Below are positions 25,528-34,086 of a stretch of DNA of 64,000 nucleotides, piece after piece. The position numbers were made by a program, and so were the translations under genes. The stretch spans positions 458,435 through 522,434 of the forward strand of contig NZ_KB894403.1 of the NCBI RefSeq assembly GCF_000374445.1, read 5' to 3'. The DNA comes from Actinokineospora enzanensis DSM 44649. Its GTDB lineage: Bacteria > Actinomycetota > Actinomycetes > Mycobacteriales > Pseudonocardiaceae. The number at the start of each line of letters is the position of its first letter. Positions within the stretch are counted from its first letter, which is position 1. The notes under the pieces were generated by a model. The model saw only the letters and a list, made by a program, of their open reading frames with translations. It had not been told where the DNA came from and did not search any database.

Positions 25528-25947
25528 TCAGAGCTGCCCGGTGGCCTCGCGCCAGGCCCGCTCCTTGATGATCCACTCGTTGTCCTGCGGGAACTCGTCG
25601 ATGGACGCGACCCGGCGGATCTCGGTCTTGAACCCGGCCCCGCTGATCGGCGACCGCTTCGCCCACTCGACCGCCTCCTCCTTGGAGGCGACGTTGAGGA
25701 TGTAGAACCCGTTGAACAGCTCCTTGGTCTCCCCGTACGGCCCGTCGGTCACGATCGGCGGCTCCGCGGAGTAATCCACCACGACCCCACCGGCCGCGTC
25801 GTCGAGCCCCTCGGCGGCGACCAGCACGCCCGCCCGGATCAGCTCGTCGTTGTACTTGCCGATGGTGGCCAGCATCTCGTCGAAGTCGATGGCACCCATC
25901 GACGCGAACGCCTCGTCGGTGGCCCGCATGATCAGCATGTACTTCAT
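25528..25947 (-). CDS. DGPF/YCII-family protein, partner of ECF42 sigma
   Basis: This small protein has 139 residues. It begins MKYMLIMRA and carries the family motif as TDGPYGETKE, followed by GFYILNVASKEEAVEWAKR. These proteins adopt a ferredoxin-like YCII fold and are the usual neighbours and targets of ECF42 sigma factors; their biochemical role is not settled. The start at 25947 has GGAG about 9 nt upstream; a longer open frame upstream is not family-like. It is the first gene of the pair, directly abutting the sigma gene. Confidence 0.92.
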   Translation of the reverse strand: MKYMLIMRATDEAFASMGAIDFDEMLATIGKYNDELIRAGVLVAAEGLDDAAGGVVVDYSAEPPIVTDGPYGETKELFNGFYILNVASKEEAVEWAKRSPISGAGFKTEIRRVASIDEFPQDNEWIIKERAWREATGQL

Positions 25948-26175
25948 GGTGTCGGTCTCCCTGGTTCGTCCGGCCCCTCCCTGGGACCCTCTCACCCTGG
26001 AGTCGAACGGCGGACATCCGGGATCGACACACGCCCGAAAGTTTTCCCGGACAACTTTGCGTGACCTATTCGTCACGCTTCGTCCGAACGGGAAAGAAGC
26101 ATCCCGAGATCGGTCGGACCGGCGCTGAAGGTGATCTCCGCAGTCCACCGGCGACCGTGTCGACCGAGCCCACGG

Positions 26176-26775
26176 TCAGGCCTGGACGACGTCGCGGAGG
26201 GGTTCCGGGATGGACGGGGACGCGCGGCGGGCCATGGTGACGATCTGGTCGAGCATGATCCGCAGCCGCTCCGCCACCTTCCCATCACTCGGCACCCCCG
26301 CAGCGTCCAACCGGATCGCCGGACTCGTGGCCGTGATCCCCAACGGCGTCGGCCACCCCCGCAGCGCGTGCGCGATGGTCCGCAGCGTCGCGAGCGTCGA
26401 GTACGCCCCCTGATCCCCGTCCCCCACCGCCACACACCCCACCGGACGGCCGTCCAGGAACGGCGAAGGCGCACCGGCAAGATCATTCAGATAGTCGAGT
26501 GCGTTCTTGAGAACCCCGGGAACCGTCCCGTGATACGTCGGCGACACCAACAACACCCCATCCGCCTCGGCCACCCCCGACACCAACCGTTGCGCGGCCG
26601 CACCACGAAGAGTCGGAAGTGGACGGTAGTGCGGCAGGTCCAGCGCGTCCCCCTCGAACACACTCGTACGAACACCCATCGCGGTCAGCTCGGCGGCGCA
26701 CCACGTGGTCAGGAGGCCCGTGGTGGAGGCCGGGCGCAGCGAGCCGCCCAGGCAGACGATGTGCGGGGTGGTCAT
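26176..26775 (-). CDS. NAD(P)H-dependent FMN reductase
   Basis: This is a 199-residue flavodoxin-like reductase. It begins HIVCLGGSLRPASTT, the FMN-phosphate-binding loop of this family, and carries SPTYHGTVPGVLKNALDYL, the typical flavin-ring and dimer segment. Such enzymes supply reduced flavin or reduce quinones. It overlaps the short acyl-CoA dehydrogenase gene by an ATGA, making it the third gene of a three-gene operon. A link to the flavin chemistry of the two dehydrogenases is likely, but the exact partner is unknown. Confidence 0.9.
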   Translation of the reverse strand: MTTPHIVCLGGSLRPASTTGLLTTWCAAELTAMGVRTSVFEGDALDLPHYRPLPTLRGAAAQRLVSGVAEADGVLLVSPTYHGTVPGVLKNALDYLNDLAGAPSPFLDGRPVGCVAVGDGDQGAYSTLATLRTIAHALRGWPTPLGITATSPAIRLDAAGVPSDGKVAERLRIMLDQIVTMARRASPSIPEPLRDVVQA

Positions 26776-27701
26776 GAGGCGTCCCTTCCGGCCGGGAGGA
26801 TCAGGTCCGACAGCTCGGCGCGCAGGGTGGCGGGGTCGCCGCCGTGGGCGTGGTGCCAGAGCGCGCGGCGGTACCACTGGTGGGCGGGGTGCTCCCAGGT
26901 GAAGCCGACCGCCCCGAGGGTCTGGATGGCCGTCTCCCACGCCGCCACGGCCGTCTCGCGGGTGGCGCAGGCGGCGGCGAGCGCGTCCGCCCGTGCGGAC
27001 GGTTCGCCCTCGCCGACGCTCCAGGCCGCGCGGTAGGCCAGCGAGTGGGCCAGTTCCACCGAGGCGTACACCTCGGCCAACGGGTGCGCCACGGCCTGGT
27101 TCACCCCGATCGGCCTGCCGAACTGCACCCGCGTCCCCGCGTGCTCGACCGCGACGTCCACCGCCCGGCGGGCCGACCCCACGGCCTCGCACGCGTACAG
27201 GGTCAGTGCCAGGTCGTCCATCTCGAACGCGCCGTCCAGCGCGCGCGCCGGGGTGCCGTCGAAGACCACGTCGTAGGCGTCGCGGGTGGTGTCCCAGGCG
27301 TGCTCGACCGGCACGAGCGTGGTCTGCGACAGGTCGACCACGAACAGCCCGTCGACCACGCAGTCCGCGCAGAGGATGGCGTCCGGCGGCGCGGTGGCGC
27401 GGCCGTGCAGCACCCACTCGTCGCCGATCTGCTCGAACGAGTAGTCGCCGGTCTGGGCCAGGGTCGTCGGCCGGGTCAGCGGCACCAGGCCCGCCACGGT
27501 CGCGGTGGTCACCCACGGGCCGCGGTGCAGCGCGTATCCGCACTCCTCCGCGATGACGCCCGCGGTGACGGTGTCCAGGTCCGGGTCGGTCCAGCCGAGT
27601 TCCACCGCGCGGGCCCAACCGGCCTCGGGCGGGAGGTCGGCCAGGGCTTGTCGGGCGACGTCGGCGATCGCGGTCTGTTCGGCCGTGCGGGCGAAGTCCA
27701 C
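26772..27701 (-). CDS. Short acyl-CoA dehydrogenase homologue (likely non-catalytic subunit)
   Basis: This 309-residue protein has the acyl-CoA dehydrogenase fold but is about 70 residues shorter than a standard subunit. The C-terminal helical part (LGAVGFTWEHPAHQWYRRA) is characteristic of the shorter subunits of actinobacterial heteromeric dehydrogenases such as ChsE1. The usual catalytic Glu context (x-EGGTSE near the end) is absent here but present in the adjacent gene. I infer an alpha2beta2 enzyme formed with the 27717-28865 product. The spacing is 15 nt, and the flavin reductase gene overlaps downstream. Confidence 0.85.
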   Translation of the reverse strand: MDFARTAEQTAIADVARQALADLPPEAGWARAVELGWTDPDLDTVTAGVIAEECGYALHRGPWVTTATVAGLVPLTRPTTLAQTGDYSFEQIGDEWVLHGRATAPPDAILCADCVVDGLFVVDLSQTTLVPVEHAWDTTRDAYDVVFDGTPARALDGAFEMDDLALTLYACEAVGSARRAVDVAVEHAGTRVQFGRPIGVNQAVAHPLAEVYASVELAHSLAYRAAWSVGEGEPSARADALAAACATRETAVAAWETAIQTLGAVGFTWEHPAHQWYRRALWHHAHGGDPATLRAELSDLILPAGRDAS

Positions 27702-27716
27702 CGGTTGTCCTTCCCG

Positions 27717-28865
27717 TCAGCGGGATTTGGGCAGGCGCAGCACGCGGTGGGCGACGATGTCGCGCAGGATCTCCGACGTGCCGCCTTCGAGCGTGTTGCC
27801 GCGGCTGCGCAACAGTTGGGTGCGCCAGTACGCGCGCCACGGGCCGCCGTGCGCGTCGGCGACCCGCACGGCGAGGTGGGCGAGCCGCTGGTTGGCCCGC
27901 GACCACCGGAGCTTGACGATCCCGGTCTCCGGCCCCGGGGAACCGGTGCGGCGCAACGTGGTCAGCGACCGCAGGTTGGTCCACCGCAGCCCGGCCAGCT
28001 CCACCCACAACGACACCAGCTCGTCGCGCACCAGCGGGTCGTCGTCGGCGCCGCAGTCGCGGGCCATGCCCATCAGCCGGTCCAGCTGGACCTCCAGGCG
28101 GGCGGTGAGGGTGAACCCGAACGTGCCGCGCTCGTGGGCGAGGGTGGTCATGGCGACCTTCCACCCGTCCCCCGGCGGACCGACCACCGCGGCCGCGGGT
28201 ACCCGCACGCCGTCGAACCGGAGTTCGGCGAAGTCGGACGCGCCGGTGATCTGCCGCAACGGCCGCACCTCGACACCCGGCGACGCCAGGTCCACCAGCA
28301 GGCAGCTGAGCCCGGCGTGACCGGTGGCGTCCGGGTCGGTGCGGGCGAGCACCAGGCAGTGGTCGGCCAGGGGTGCGTAGGAGGACCAGAGCTTGCCGCC
28401 GTCGAGACGGTAGCCGTCGCCGTCGGGGATGGCCCGGGTGCGCACGGCGGCGAGGTCGCTGCCCGCCTCGGACTCGGAGAAGCCCTGGCAGAACACCGTG
28501 TCCCCGGACAGGATGCCGGGCAGGAACCGGGCCCGCTGCTCGGGCGTGCCCCAGGCGATGACCGTCGGCCCGACCATGCCGACCCCGATCACCCCGGCGT
28601 GCTCGGCCGCCCCGCGCCGCGCGGTCTCCTCCAGGAACACGGCCTGGCAGCCGATCGGGAGATCCTGCCCGCCGTACTCCCTGGGCCAGCCGAGCCCCGC
28701 GTACCCGGCCTCCCATAGAGCGGTGGTGTAGCCGCGCACGAACTCGCGGTCCTGCCAGCGTCGCGCGGCGCGCTCGGCGTCGGGCTCGTCCGGCACGGCG
28801 GTGGCCAGCCAGTGCCGGAGCCGGGTGCGGAAACTCGCCTCGTCCGGTCCGTCGCGTAGGTCCAC
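27717..28865 (-). CDS. Acyl-CoA dehydrogenase (catalytic subunit)
   Basis: This 382-residue flavoprotein would oxidise an acyl-CoA to the 2-enoyl-CoA. The FAD/substrate region FCQGFSESEAGSDLA, LDGGKLWSS and the C-terminal SRGNTLEGGTSEILRDIVA, with the presumed catalytic Glu, are all present. GTG 28865 was chosen: a TAGCGT -10-like hexamer ends about 7 nt upstream, suggesting a leaderless message, and the protein fits the family from here. It heads the operon with the short homologue and the flavin reductase. The substrate is unknown; steroid-like or branched acyl-CoAs are typical for related pairs. Confidence 0.9.
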   Translation of the reverse strand: MDLRDGPDEASFRTRLRHWLATAVPDEPDAERAARRWQDREFVRGYTTALWEAGYAGLGWPREYGGQDLPIGCQAVFLEETARRGAAEHAGVIGVGMVGPTVIAWGTPEQRARFLPGILSGDTVFCQGFSESEAGSDLAAVRTRAIPDGDGYRLDGGKLWSSYAPLADHCLVLARTDPDATGHAGLSCLLVDLASPGVEVRPLRQITGASDFAELRFDGVRVPAAAVVGPPGDGWKVAMTTLAHERGTFGFTLTARLEVQLDRLMGMARDCGADDDPLVRDELVSLWVELAGLRWTNLRSLTTLRRTGSPGPETGIVKLRWSRANQRLAHLAVRVADAHGGPWRAYWRTQLLRSRGNTLEGGTSEILRDIVAHRVLRLPKSR

Positions 28866-28990
28866 GGCACGGACGCTAGCCCCGGGTCCGCTGTGGACAA
28901 CACCCGCGCGCGCCGAGGGTTCCGCCGCGCTCGCCGCCGGTGCCACGATGTCGCTCGCATCCGCGACCAGGATCGATCGAGGAGAACCCG

Positions 28991-29251
28991 TTGGCCGCGC
29001 CCGAATCCGCCCCCGCACCGGACACCACGGCAGCCGTGAGCTTCGCGGCGCACATCCGCCCGCTGTTCCGGGAGATGGACATCGCCGAGATGACGTTCCT
29101 GCTGGACCTCACCGACCTGGACGACGTCCGCGAGTACGCCGACGCCATCCACGAACGCGTCGCCAACGGCTCCATGCCCTGCGACGCTCCCTGGCCCCCG
29201 GAGAACGTCACCCTGTTCCGCTCCTGGGTCGACGGCGGCTGCCTGCCGTAG
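28991..29251 (+). CDS. Small protein of unknown function (TTG start)
   Basis: This is an 86-residue acidic protein starting with TTG at 28991, 6 nt after AGGAG; no ATG or GTG in frame fits as well. The core runs FAAHIRPLFREMDI, then FLLDLTDLDDVREYADAI, and ends SMPCDAPWPPENV and LFRSWVDGGCLP. I know the same pattern (a short helical protein with MPCD and a final W-x-D-G) from many actinomycete proteins, but no function is established. It is the first gene of a four-gene coupled operon, 3 nt before the phosphopantetheinyl transferase. Confidence 0.75.
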   Translation: MAAPESAPAPDTTAAVSFAAHIRPLFREMDIAEMTFLLDLTDLDDVREYADAIHERVANGSMPCDAPWPPENVTLFRSWVDGGCLP

Positions 29252-29254
29252 GCC

Positions 29255-29905
29255 ATGCTGATCACACAGCTGGTGCCCGCGGCCGTGCGCGCGGTCGAGT
29301 GGTTCGGGGACCGGCCGGACGCGACCGTCTTCCCCGGCGAGGACGGTCACCTGCGCCGCGGCGACAGCGCCCGGCGCCGGGAGTTTGCCACGACCCGGGC
29401 CTGCGCGCGCGAGGCGCTCGCCGGGTTGGGTGTGCGGCCGGGGCCGATACCGGTGGGCGCCGACCGGTCGCCCGGCTGGCCCGCGGGCGTCGTGGGCAGC
29501 CTGACGCACTGCGCCTGCTACCGGGCCGCCGCCGTCGCCAACAGCCGGGCGGTGCGGTCCGTGGGGATCGACGCCGAACCCGCCCATCCCCTGCCCCGTC
29601 GGGTACTGGAGCGCGTGACCACGCAGGCCGAGCGGGCTGCGCTGCCCGCGGATATCCACCCGTTGGACCGGGTGCTGTTCTCCGCCAAGGAGACCCTGTT
29701 CAAGGCCTGGTATCCCATCACCCGCCGCTACCTCGGGTTCCTGGACGCCACAGTCGAGATCCGGCCGCCGCACCGGTTCCTGGCCAGGATCCTGGTCGAC
29801 GACTGCCCGACGAGCCTCCGCGGCCTGCTGACCGGCCGCTACATCGTGGAGCGCGGCCTGGTGATCACCGCGTTGACCGTGCCGCACGAAGGGGAGCGAT
29901 CGTGA
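29255..29905 (+). CDS. 4'-phosphopantetheinyl transferase (EntD/Sfp superfamily)
   Basis: This 216-residue enzyme transfers phosphopantetheine from CoA to the Ser of carrier proteins, activating ACP/PCP domains. The Mg-binding motif is VGIDAE and the second motif is FSAKETLFKAWYP. An upstream VGSLTHCACYRAA matches the substrate-binding SH.....A region of this family. It can serve the ACPs in this window (PKS, 8232, 33666) and any carrier of the condensation enzymes. It is coupled by GTGA overlap to the kinase-like gene downstream. Confidence 0.93.
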   Translation: MLITQLVPAAVRAVEWFGDRPDATVFPGEDGHLRRGDSARRREFATTRACAREALAGLGVRPGPIPVGADRSPGWPAGVVGSLTHCACYRAAAVANSRAVRSVGIDAEPAHPLPRRVLERVTTQAERAALPADIHPLDRVLFSAKETLFKAWYPITRRYLGFLDATVEIRPPHRFLARILVDDCPTSLRGLLTGRYIVERGLVITALTVPHEGERS

Positions 29906-30960
29906 CCGCCATCGAGCATGTCACCCGGCCCGACCGGATCACCCCGGACTGGCTCACGGCCGCGCTCCGCCGGTCCGGTGCCGCGCAGGGATCCGTCCGG
30001 GACTTCACGGTAGAGCCGTTGGGCGAGGGCAATGTCGCCGACTGTGTCCGGATAACCCTGGACTGGGCCGGTTCCGGACCCGCGTCGGTCGTGGCGAAGT
30101 TCCCCGCCGCCGACGAACGCAGCCGCGCGACCGGACAGGCCAGCGGTTCCTACGAGCGCGAGGTCTCCTTCTACCGGACCCTCGCACCGCTCACGCCGCT
30201 GCCGGTGCCTGCCTGCCATCTGGCCGAGCATGATCCGGGGACCGGCGAGTTCGCACTCCTGCTCGCCGATCTCGCGCCTGCCCGGCCCGGGGACCAGCTC
30301 GCGGGCTGCGCGGCAGGCGAGGTGGCCGATCTGCTGCCCCGGCTCGCGGCGCACCAGGTCCGGCTGCGGGACGAGATCGAGGGACAACCCTGGCTTCCGG
30401 TTCGTTCGGCGGACGGCGGGCGGAACCGGGCGGCGATCTACCGGCTGGTCGGGGACAGGTTCCTGGAGCGCTTCGGGGACCGGCTCTCGGCGGGGGCGGT
30501 GGCGGTGTTGGAGCGGTGTCGGGCGGCGATGCGGGCGTGGGGGCGGGCTGACCGGGGACCGTTCACCGTGCTGCACGGGGATCTGCGGGCGGACAACCTG
30601 TTGTTCGGGGCCGACTCGGTGACGGTGGTCGACTGGCAGACGGTCACGGTCGGGCCGGGGGCCAGTGATGCCGCGTACCTGGTCGGGGGAAGTCTGCCGA
30701 CCGAGGTTCGGCGGGGGTGCGAGGGTGAGCTGTTCAACTGCTATCTCGCGGGGCTGTTGGCAGGCGGGGTCGAGGCCGACCGCGACCGGGTGTGGGCCGA
30801 CTACCGGGTGAACACGCTGGCCGGGCTGCATATGACAGTGGTCGGGGCGATGCTCGTCGGGCCCGGTGAGCGCAGCGACGAGATGTTCGTGACGATGACC
30901 GAGCGGCACGCGGCGCATATCGCCGACCTTGATCCGTTCTCGGCGTTGGAGGCGGTGTGA
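29902..30960 (+). CDS. Aminoglycoside-phosphotransferase-family kinase
   Basis: This is a 352-residue APH/ecdysteroid-kinase-like protein. The nucleotide-binding N-lobe (VEPLGEGNVADCVR, VVAKFP with the ATP-binding Lys) and the catalytic loop HGDLRADNLL plus VVDWQ (metal-binding Asp) are intact, so it should be an active small-molecule kinase. The start is the GTG at 29902 inside the PPTase stop (GTGA) with GGGGAG upstream. It overlaps the next gene in the same way. The substrate is unknown; in such settings these kinases act on hydroxylated lipids, sterols or antibiotics. Confidence 0.88.
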   Translation: MTAIEHVTRPDRITPDWLTAALRRSGAAQGSVRDFTVEPLGEGNVADCVRITLDWAGSGPASVVAKFPAADERSRATGQASGSYEREVSFYRTLAPLTPLPVPACHLAEHDPGTGEFALLLADLAPARPGDQLAGCAAGEVADLLPRLAAHQVRLRDEIEGQPWLPVRSADGGRNRAAIYRLVGDRFLERFGDRLSAGAVAVLERCRAAMRAWGRADRGPFTVLHGDLRADNLLFGADSVTVVDWQTVTVGPGASDAAYLVGGSLPTEVRRGCEGELFNCYLAGLLAGGVEADRDRVWADYRVNTLAGLHMTVVGAMLVGPGERSDEMFVTMTERHAAHIADLDPFSALEAV

Positions 30961-31853
30961 TGTTCGCGCATCTTGCCGAGGCCGGGGGGCGGCCGCACCG
31001 GCACTGGCGGGAGAGTGTGTTCTTCGTGGCGCATCCGGTGGGGGGTGGGGATGTGCTCGCGGCCACGGTGATCGCCCGGCCTCGCCGGGGGTCGGTCGAG
31101 GCGTATGTCATGGCTCGGGTGGATGGGGAGCTGAGCTTCACCCGGTGGGCTCGGGCGCCTGGGGATCCGGCGTGTGAGCCGCTGGCCGTGGGGGGTGTGA
31201 CAGTCGATCTTGCGGACTCCGGCCGGATCCTGGTGCGGGCCGATGATCCGGCAGCGCCGGTGGGGTTCGATCTGGAGTGGACTGCTCGGACCGAGCCGTA
31301 TCGGCTTCCGCATGGGACGGTCACCGACGACCGAGGGCCCGTCTGGGATCAGGATCATCTGTTTCAGTCGGGGTGGTTCAACGGTTCCTATCGGGTCGGG
31401 GATGAGGTGCGGGGGGTCGAGAACTGGTGGGGGCAGCGTGATCACTCGTGGGGGATTCGTGATCACCGGCGGACGTCGATGTGGTTGTGGCTCGCCATCC
31501 AGCTTCCCGACGGGATGCTCGGTGCCTGGTGCTGGGAACGAGCCGACGGGACTCGCGCATATACCGAGGGCTGTTGGGCTCCCACCGACGGGGCGCCGGT
31601 CCCGCTGACGCATCTTGCCCACGATCTCCATTGGGAGGGCGACCATGGCCTGGGTGGATCTGTCGAGTTCGGACTGTCCACTGGCTACACAATCGCGATC
31701 ACGGGCGCGGGCGAGTTCGCTTCTCGCTATGGGCGACTTGGTGGTGGGCAGCAGCTCATGTCCGTACGGACTTCCGATGGGCGAGTGGGGACCGGCATCT
31801 ACGAGCTCACCGGTTCGCTGCACAACCGCTACTTCCCCGGCTCGCCGGAGTAG
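30957..31853 (+). CDS. DUF7064-like beta-barrel protein
   Basis: This 298-residue protein is rich in beta-strand residues, without a signal peptide. It contains ENWWGQRDHSWGIRDHRR, the motif I associate with DUF7064 and AttH/CrtC-like lipocalin-fold hydratases and isomerases. It lies in one coupled unit with the kinase-like gene (GTGA overlap). That pairing is one I recall from other actinobacterial lipid or steroid loci. It may bind or modify a hydrophobic substrate. No catalytic residues can be named with confidence. Confidence 0.65.
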   Translation: MMFAHLAEAGGRPHRHWRESVFFVAHPVGGGDVLAATVIARPRRGSVEAYVMARVDGELSFTRWARAPGDPACEPLAVGGVTVDLADSGRILVRADDPAAPVGFDLEWTARTEPYRLPHGTVTDDRGPVWDQDHLFQSGWFNGSYRVGDEVRGVENWWGQRDHSWGIRDHRRTSMWLWLAIQLPDGMLGAWCWERADGTRAYTEGCWAPTDGAPVPLTHLAHDLHWEGDHGLGGSVEFGLSTGYTIAITGAGEFASRYGRLGGGQQLMSVRTSDGRVGTGIYELTGSLHNRYFPGSPE

Positions 31854-31889
31854 TCCGGCACCGAGGTGGGTTCCGAGGTTCGGGGCACT

Positions 31890-31942
31890 GACAACGGACG
31901 ACGGCCGTGCCGGGATCACCGGCACGGCCGTCGTCCGTTGTC
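31890..31942. terminator. Bidirectional terminator, 24-bp perfect stem
   Basis: A perfect 24-bp inverted repeat (31890-31913 with 31919-31942) with a 5-nt loop sits between the converging DUF7064-like gene and the carbamoyltransferase gene; the latter's stop is 2 nt away. It is strong enough to block transcription in both directions. Confidence 0.88.
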
Positions 31943-31943
31943 G

Positions 31944-33632
31944 TCAGGGTTCGTTGGAGTAGAGCGTCCCGTTGGACCACACGTGTGCCGTGCAGCCCCA
32001 GCGCATGGCGGACTCCGCGTCGGGGAAGAAACCGCTTCCCTTGAAGTTCGCACTGGTATTGCACAACACCGGCACCCCGGTACTGCGCTCGTACGCGGTC
32101 AGCAGCCGGAACATCAGGTCGTTGTCCGGGCCCACCGTCTGCAACCGGGCCGTCCCATCCAGGTGGACGATCGCCGGTACCTTGTCCCTCCACTCCGGAC
32201 GGACCATGTGGTCGAACAGCATGTACGGGTCCGGTGTGCCCGGGTCGAACACCTCCGGCGCCCGGTGCTCCAGGCAGATCGGCGCCACCGGACGGTACGA
32301 CTCCCGGTTCTTGATCTCGTTGAGGCGGTCCTTCATCCCCTCCGACACCGCCGGGGCGATGATGCTCCGGTGTCCCAGCGCACGTGGCCCGAGTTCCGCA
32401 CGGCCGCTGACCACCACCACCGGCTCGCCACGGACCTCCAGCAGCTTGGCCAGTTCGTCGATGTCGCAGGCGCGGGCCGTCCAGCCCGCAGGCGGGTGCC
32501 CGGTCTCCACCACGTCGGGACCGGCGAAGACCGACCACTCCAGCGCCGAGTTGCCGGTCAGCCGGACCATCTCGGCGGTGGCGCTGCCGATCGCCGAGCC
32601 CGAGTCGTTCGGGAACGGCGGCACCCAGACGTCCTCGAACAGGCCGCTGGCGCGCAGGCCCGAGTTCCATTTGATGTTCAGTGCGCAGCCGCCCGACATG
32701 CACAGCGGCAGGCCCGCCAGGTCGGGTCGGCGGGCGAACATGTCCTTGATGCCCTCCAGCAGGGCCCGGAACAGGTACTGCTGGAGCGAGCCGATCAGGG
32801 TCGGGTCGGACAGCCCCAGACCGTCCGTCGCCGTCAGGACCTTGCGGGTCCACAGGTAGGCCGGGATCGCGCCGTCGACCAGCCGCACCGCGTCGGTGGC
32901 GTGGCGCATCGCGACGATGGCGTCCTCGGAGACCTCGTCCAGCGCCGCGTAGGCCATGGCCTTGCCCGCGATCGGCAGCAGGGCCTCCAGGCCGGGGCCC
33001 GCGTTCTTGGACATCCGGTCCGAGTGGTTCACCCGGAACGCGTCGAAGTGCGAGGAGAAGATCGGGAACAGCGCGCCGGAGATCGGGCCGACCGGGCCGA
33101 GGCACTCCAGGTGGCGGGTGCCGGGGTCGAACACGTACAGGCACGGCGGCATGCCGCCGTCCCACACGATCACCAGCGCGCGCTTGCCCGCGCGGGCGAA
33201 CGGGCTGGTGCAGTACGAGGCGAAGACGTGGCCGGTGGCGTGGGTGAAGCTGCGGAAGCCGGTGTTCGCGGTGCCGAACAGCGGGCTGGTGCCGGTGACG
33301 CCGTCGAGCATGCCGGTGGCGCCCGGTTCGTCGTGGTAGAGCGCGACCTCGACCGGGTTGGCCGTGCCCGCGTCGTCGAAGACCTCCACCCAGGTCTCGC
33401 CCTCGGCGCCGCGGGCCCAGCCGTCCACCGCGACCGCGGCCAGGTCGGCGGGGGCCAGGTCGTGGTCGGCGAGCCGGGCGGCGAGGTCGGTCGCGACGTT
33501 CATCGGGGCATGCCGATCCCGGTTGGCCAGCTTCTCCGCCTCGGTGGAGAACAGCAGCTCGCCGTCGGCGACCACGGCCACGCCGCCGTCATGGGTCAGT
33601 TTCAGACCGCAGATCAAGTCCGAAGTGGACAA
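31944..33632 (-). CDS. O-carbamoyltransferase (TobZ/NovN/CmcH family)
   Basis: This is a 562-residue natural-product carbamoyltransferase. These enzymes make carbamoyl-adenylate from carbamoyl phosphate and ATP, then move the carbamoyl group to a hydroxyl. The N-terminal Kae1-like domain carries FTHATGHVFASY with the metal-binding His residues. The C-terminal YrdC-like domain shows SGRAELGPRALGHRSI and KNRESYRPVAP. The start is TTG 33632, about 8 nt after GGAG; no other start fits the conserved CGLKLTHDGG beginning. An ACP gene lies 33 nt upstream on the same strand, so carbamoylation of an ACP-bound or finished product is plausible. Confidence 0.92.
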   Translation of the reverse strand: MSTSDLICGLKLTHDGGVAVVADGELLFSTEAEKLANRDRHAPMNVATDLAARLADHDLAPADLAAVAVDGWARGAEGETWVEVFDDAGTANPVEVALYHDEPGATGMLDGVTGTSPLFGTANTGFRSFTHATGHVFASYCTSPFARAGKRALVIVWDGGMPPCLYVFDPGTRHLECLGPVGPISGALFPIFSSHFDAFRVNHSDRMSKNAGPGLEALLPIAGKAMAYAALDEVSEDAIVAMRHATDAVRLVDGAIPAYLWTRKVLTATDGLGLSDPTLIGSLQQYLFRALLEGIKDMFARRPDLAGLPLCMSGGCALNIKWNSGLRASGLFEDVWVPPFPNDSGSAIGSATAEMVRLTGNSALEWSVFAGPDVVETGHPPAGWTARACDIDELAKLLEVRGEPVVVVSGRAELGPRALGHRSIIAPAVSEGMKDRLNEIKNRESYRPVAPICLEHRAPEVFDPGTPDPYMLFDHMVRPEWRDKVPAIVHLDGTARLQTVGPDNDLMFRLLTAYERSTGVPVLCNTSANFKGSGFFPDAESAMRWGCTAHVWSNGTLYSNEP

Positions 33633-33665
33633 CTCGGTGCTCCGTTCTCCCCGGTCCCGGTTCGA

Positions 33666-33935
33666 TCAGCTCGCGGAACGGCTCGCGACGACGGCGACAC
33701 AGTCGTTGATGGTCGGGTTCTCGAACAGCAGGAACAGGTCGATGACCTCGCCGTAGCGCTCGTTGATGTCGTTGCAGATCTGCATCAGCTGGATGGAGTC
33801 CAGACCGAGGTCGAAGAAGCTCTCGTCCGGGCGGACCTCCACACCCGCGACACCGACGACGATCTCGCGCACCACCGCGGCGGGGTCGGCGTTCTCGCTC
33901 TTCTCCGCCTGGTCGGTCGGGTTGGGCAGAGTCAT
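33666..33935 (-). CDS. Acyl/peptidyl carrier protein
   Basis: This 89-residue carrier protein has the prosthetic-group site FFDLGLDSIQLMQI. ATG 33935 has GGAG about 9 nt before it; a GTG at 33950 in the same frame would add five residues but lacks a ribosome site. It is the first gene of a pair with the carbamoyltransferase. Candidate loading enzymes are the aryl-AMP ligase at 36156 and the free condensation enzymes, but no single pathway can be fixed. Confidence 0.9.
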   Translation of the reverse strand: MTLPNPTDQAEKSENADPAAVVREIVVGVAGVEVRPDESFFDLGLDSIQLMQICNDINERYGEVIDLFLLFENPTINDCVAVVASRSAS

Positions 33936-34086
33936 CTGGGTTGTCTCCACTTCGCGGGGCCCGGACGCACGGGCGGGTCGGACTGCCTGGCGGGTCGACG
34001 GTATGCGCGGTCCTGTGTGTACGACAAGCGTTTCCGTTACCCCGCAGGCGGTTCGCGCGCGCTCCGGCCGTTGCTACCGTGCCCGG

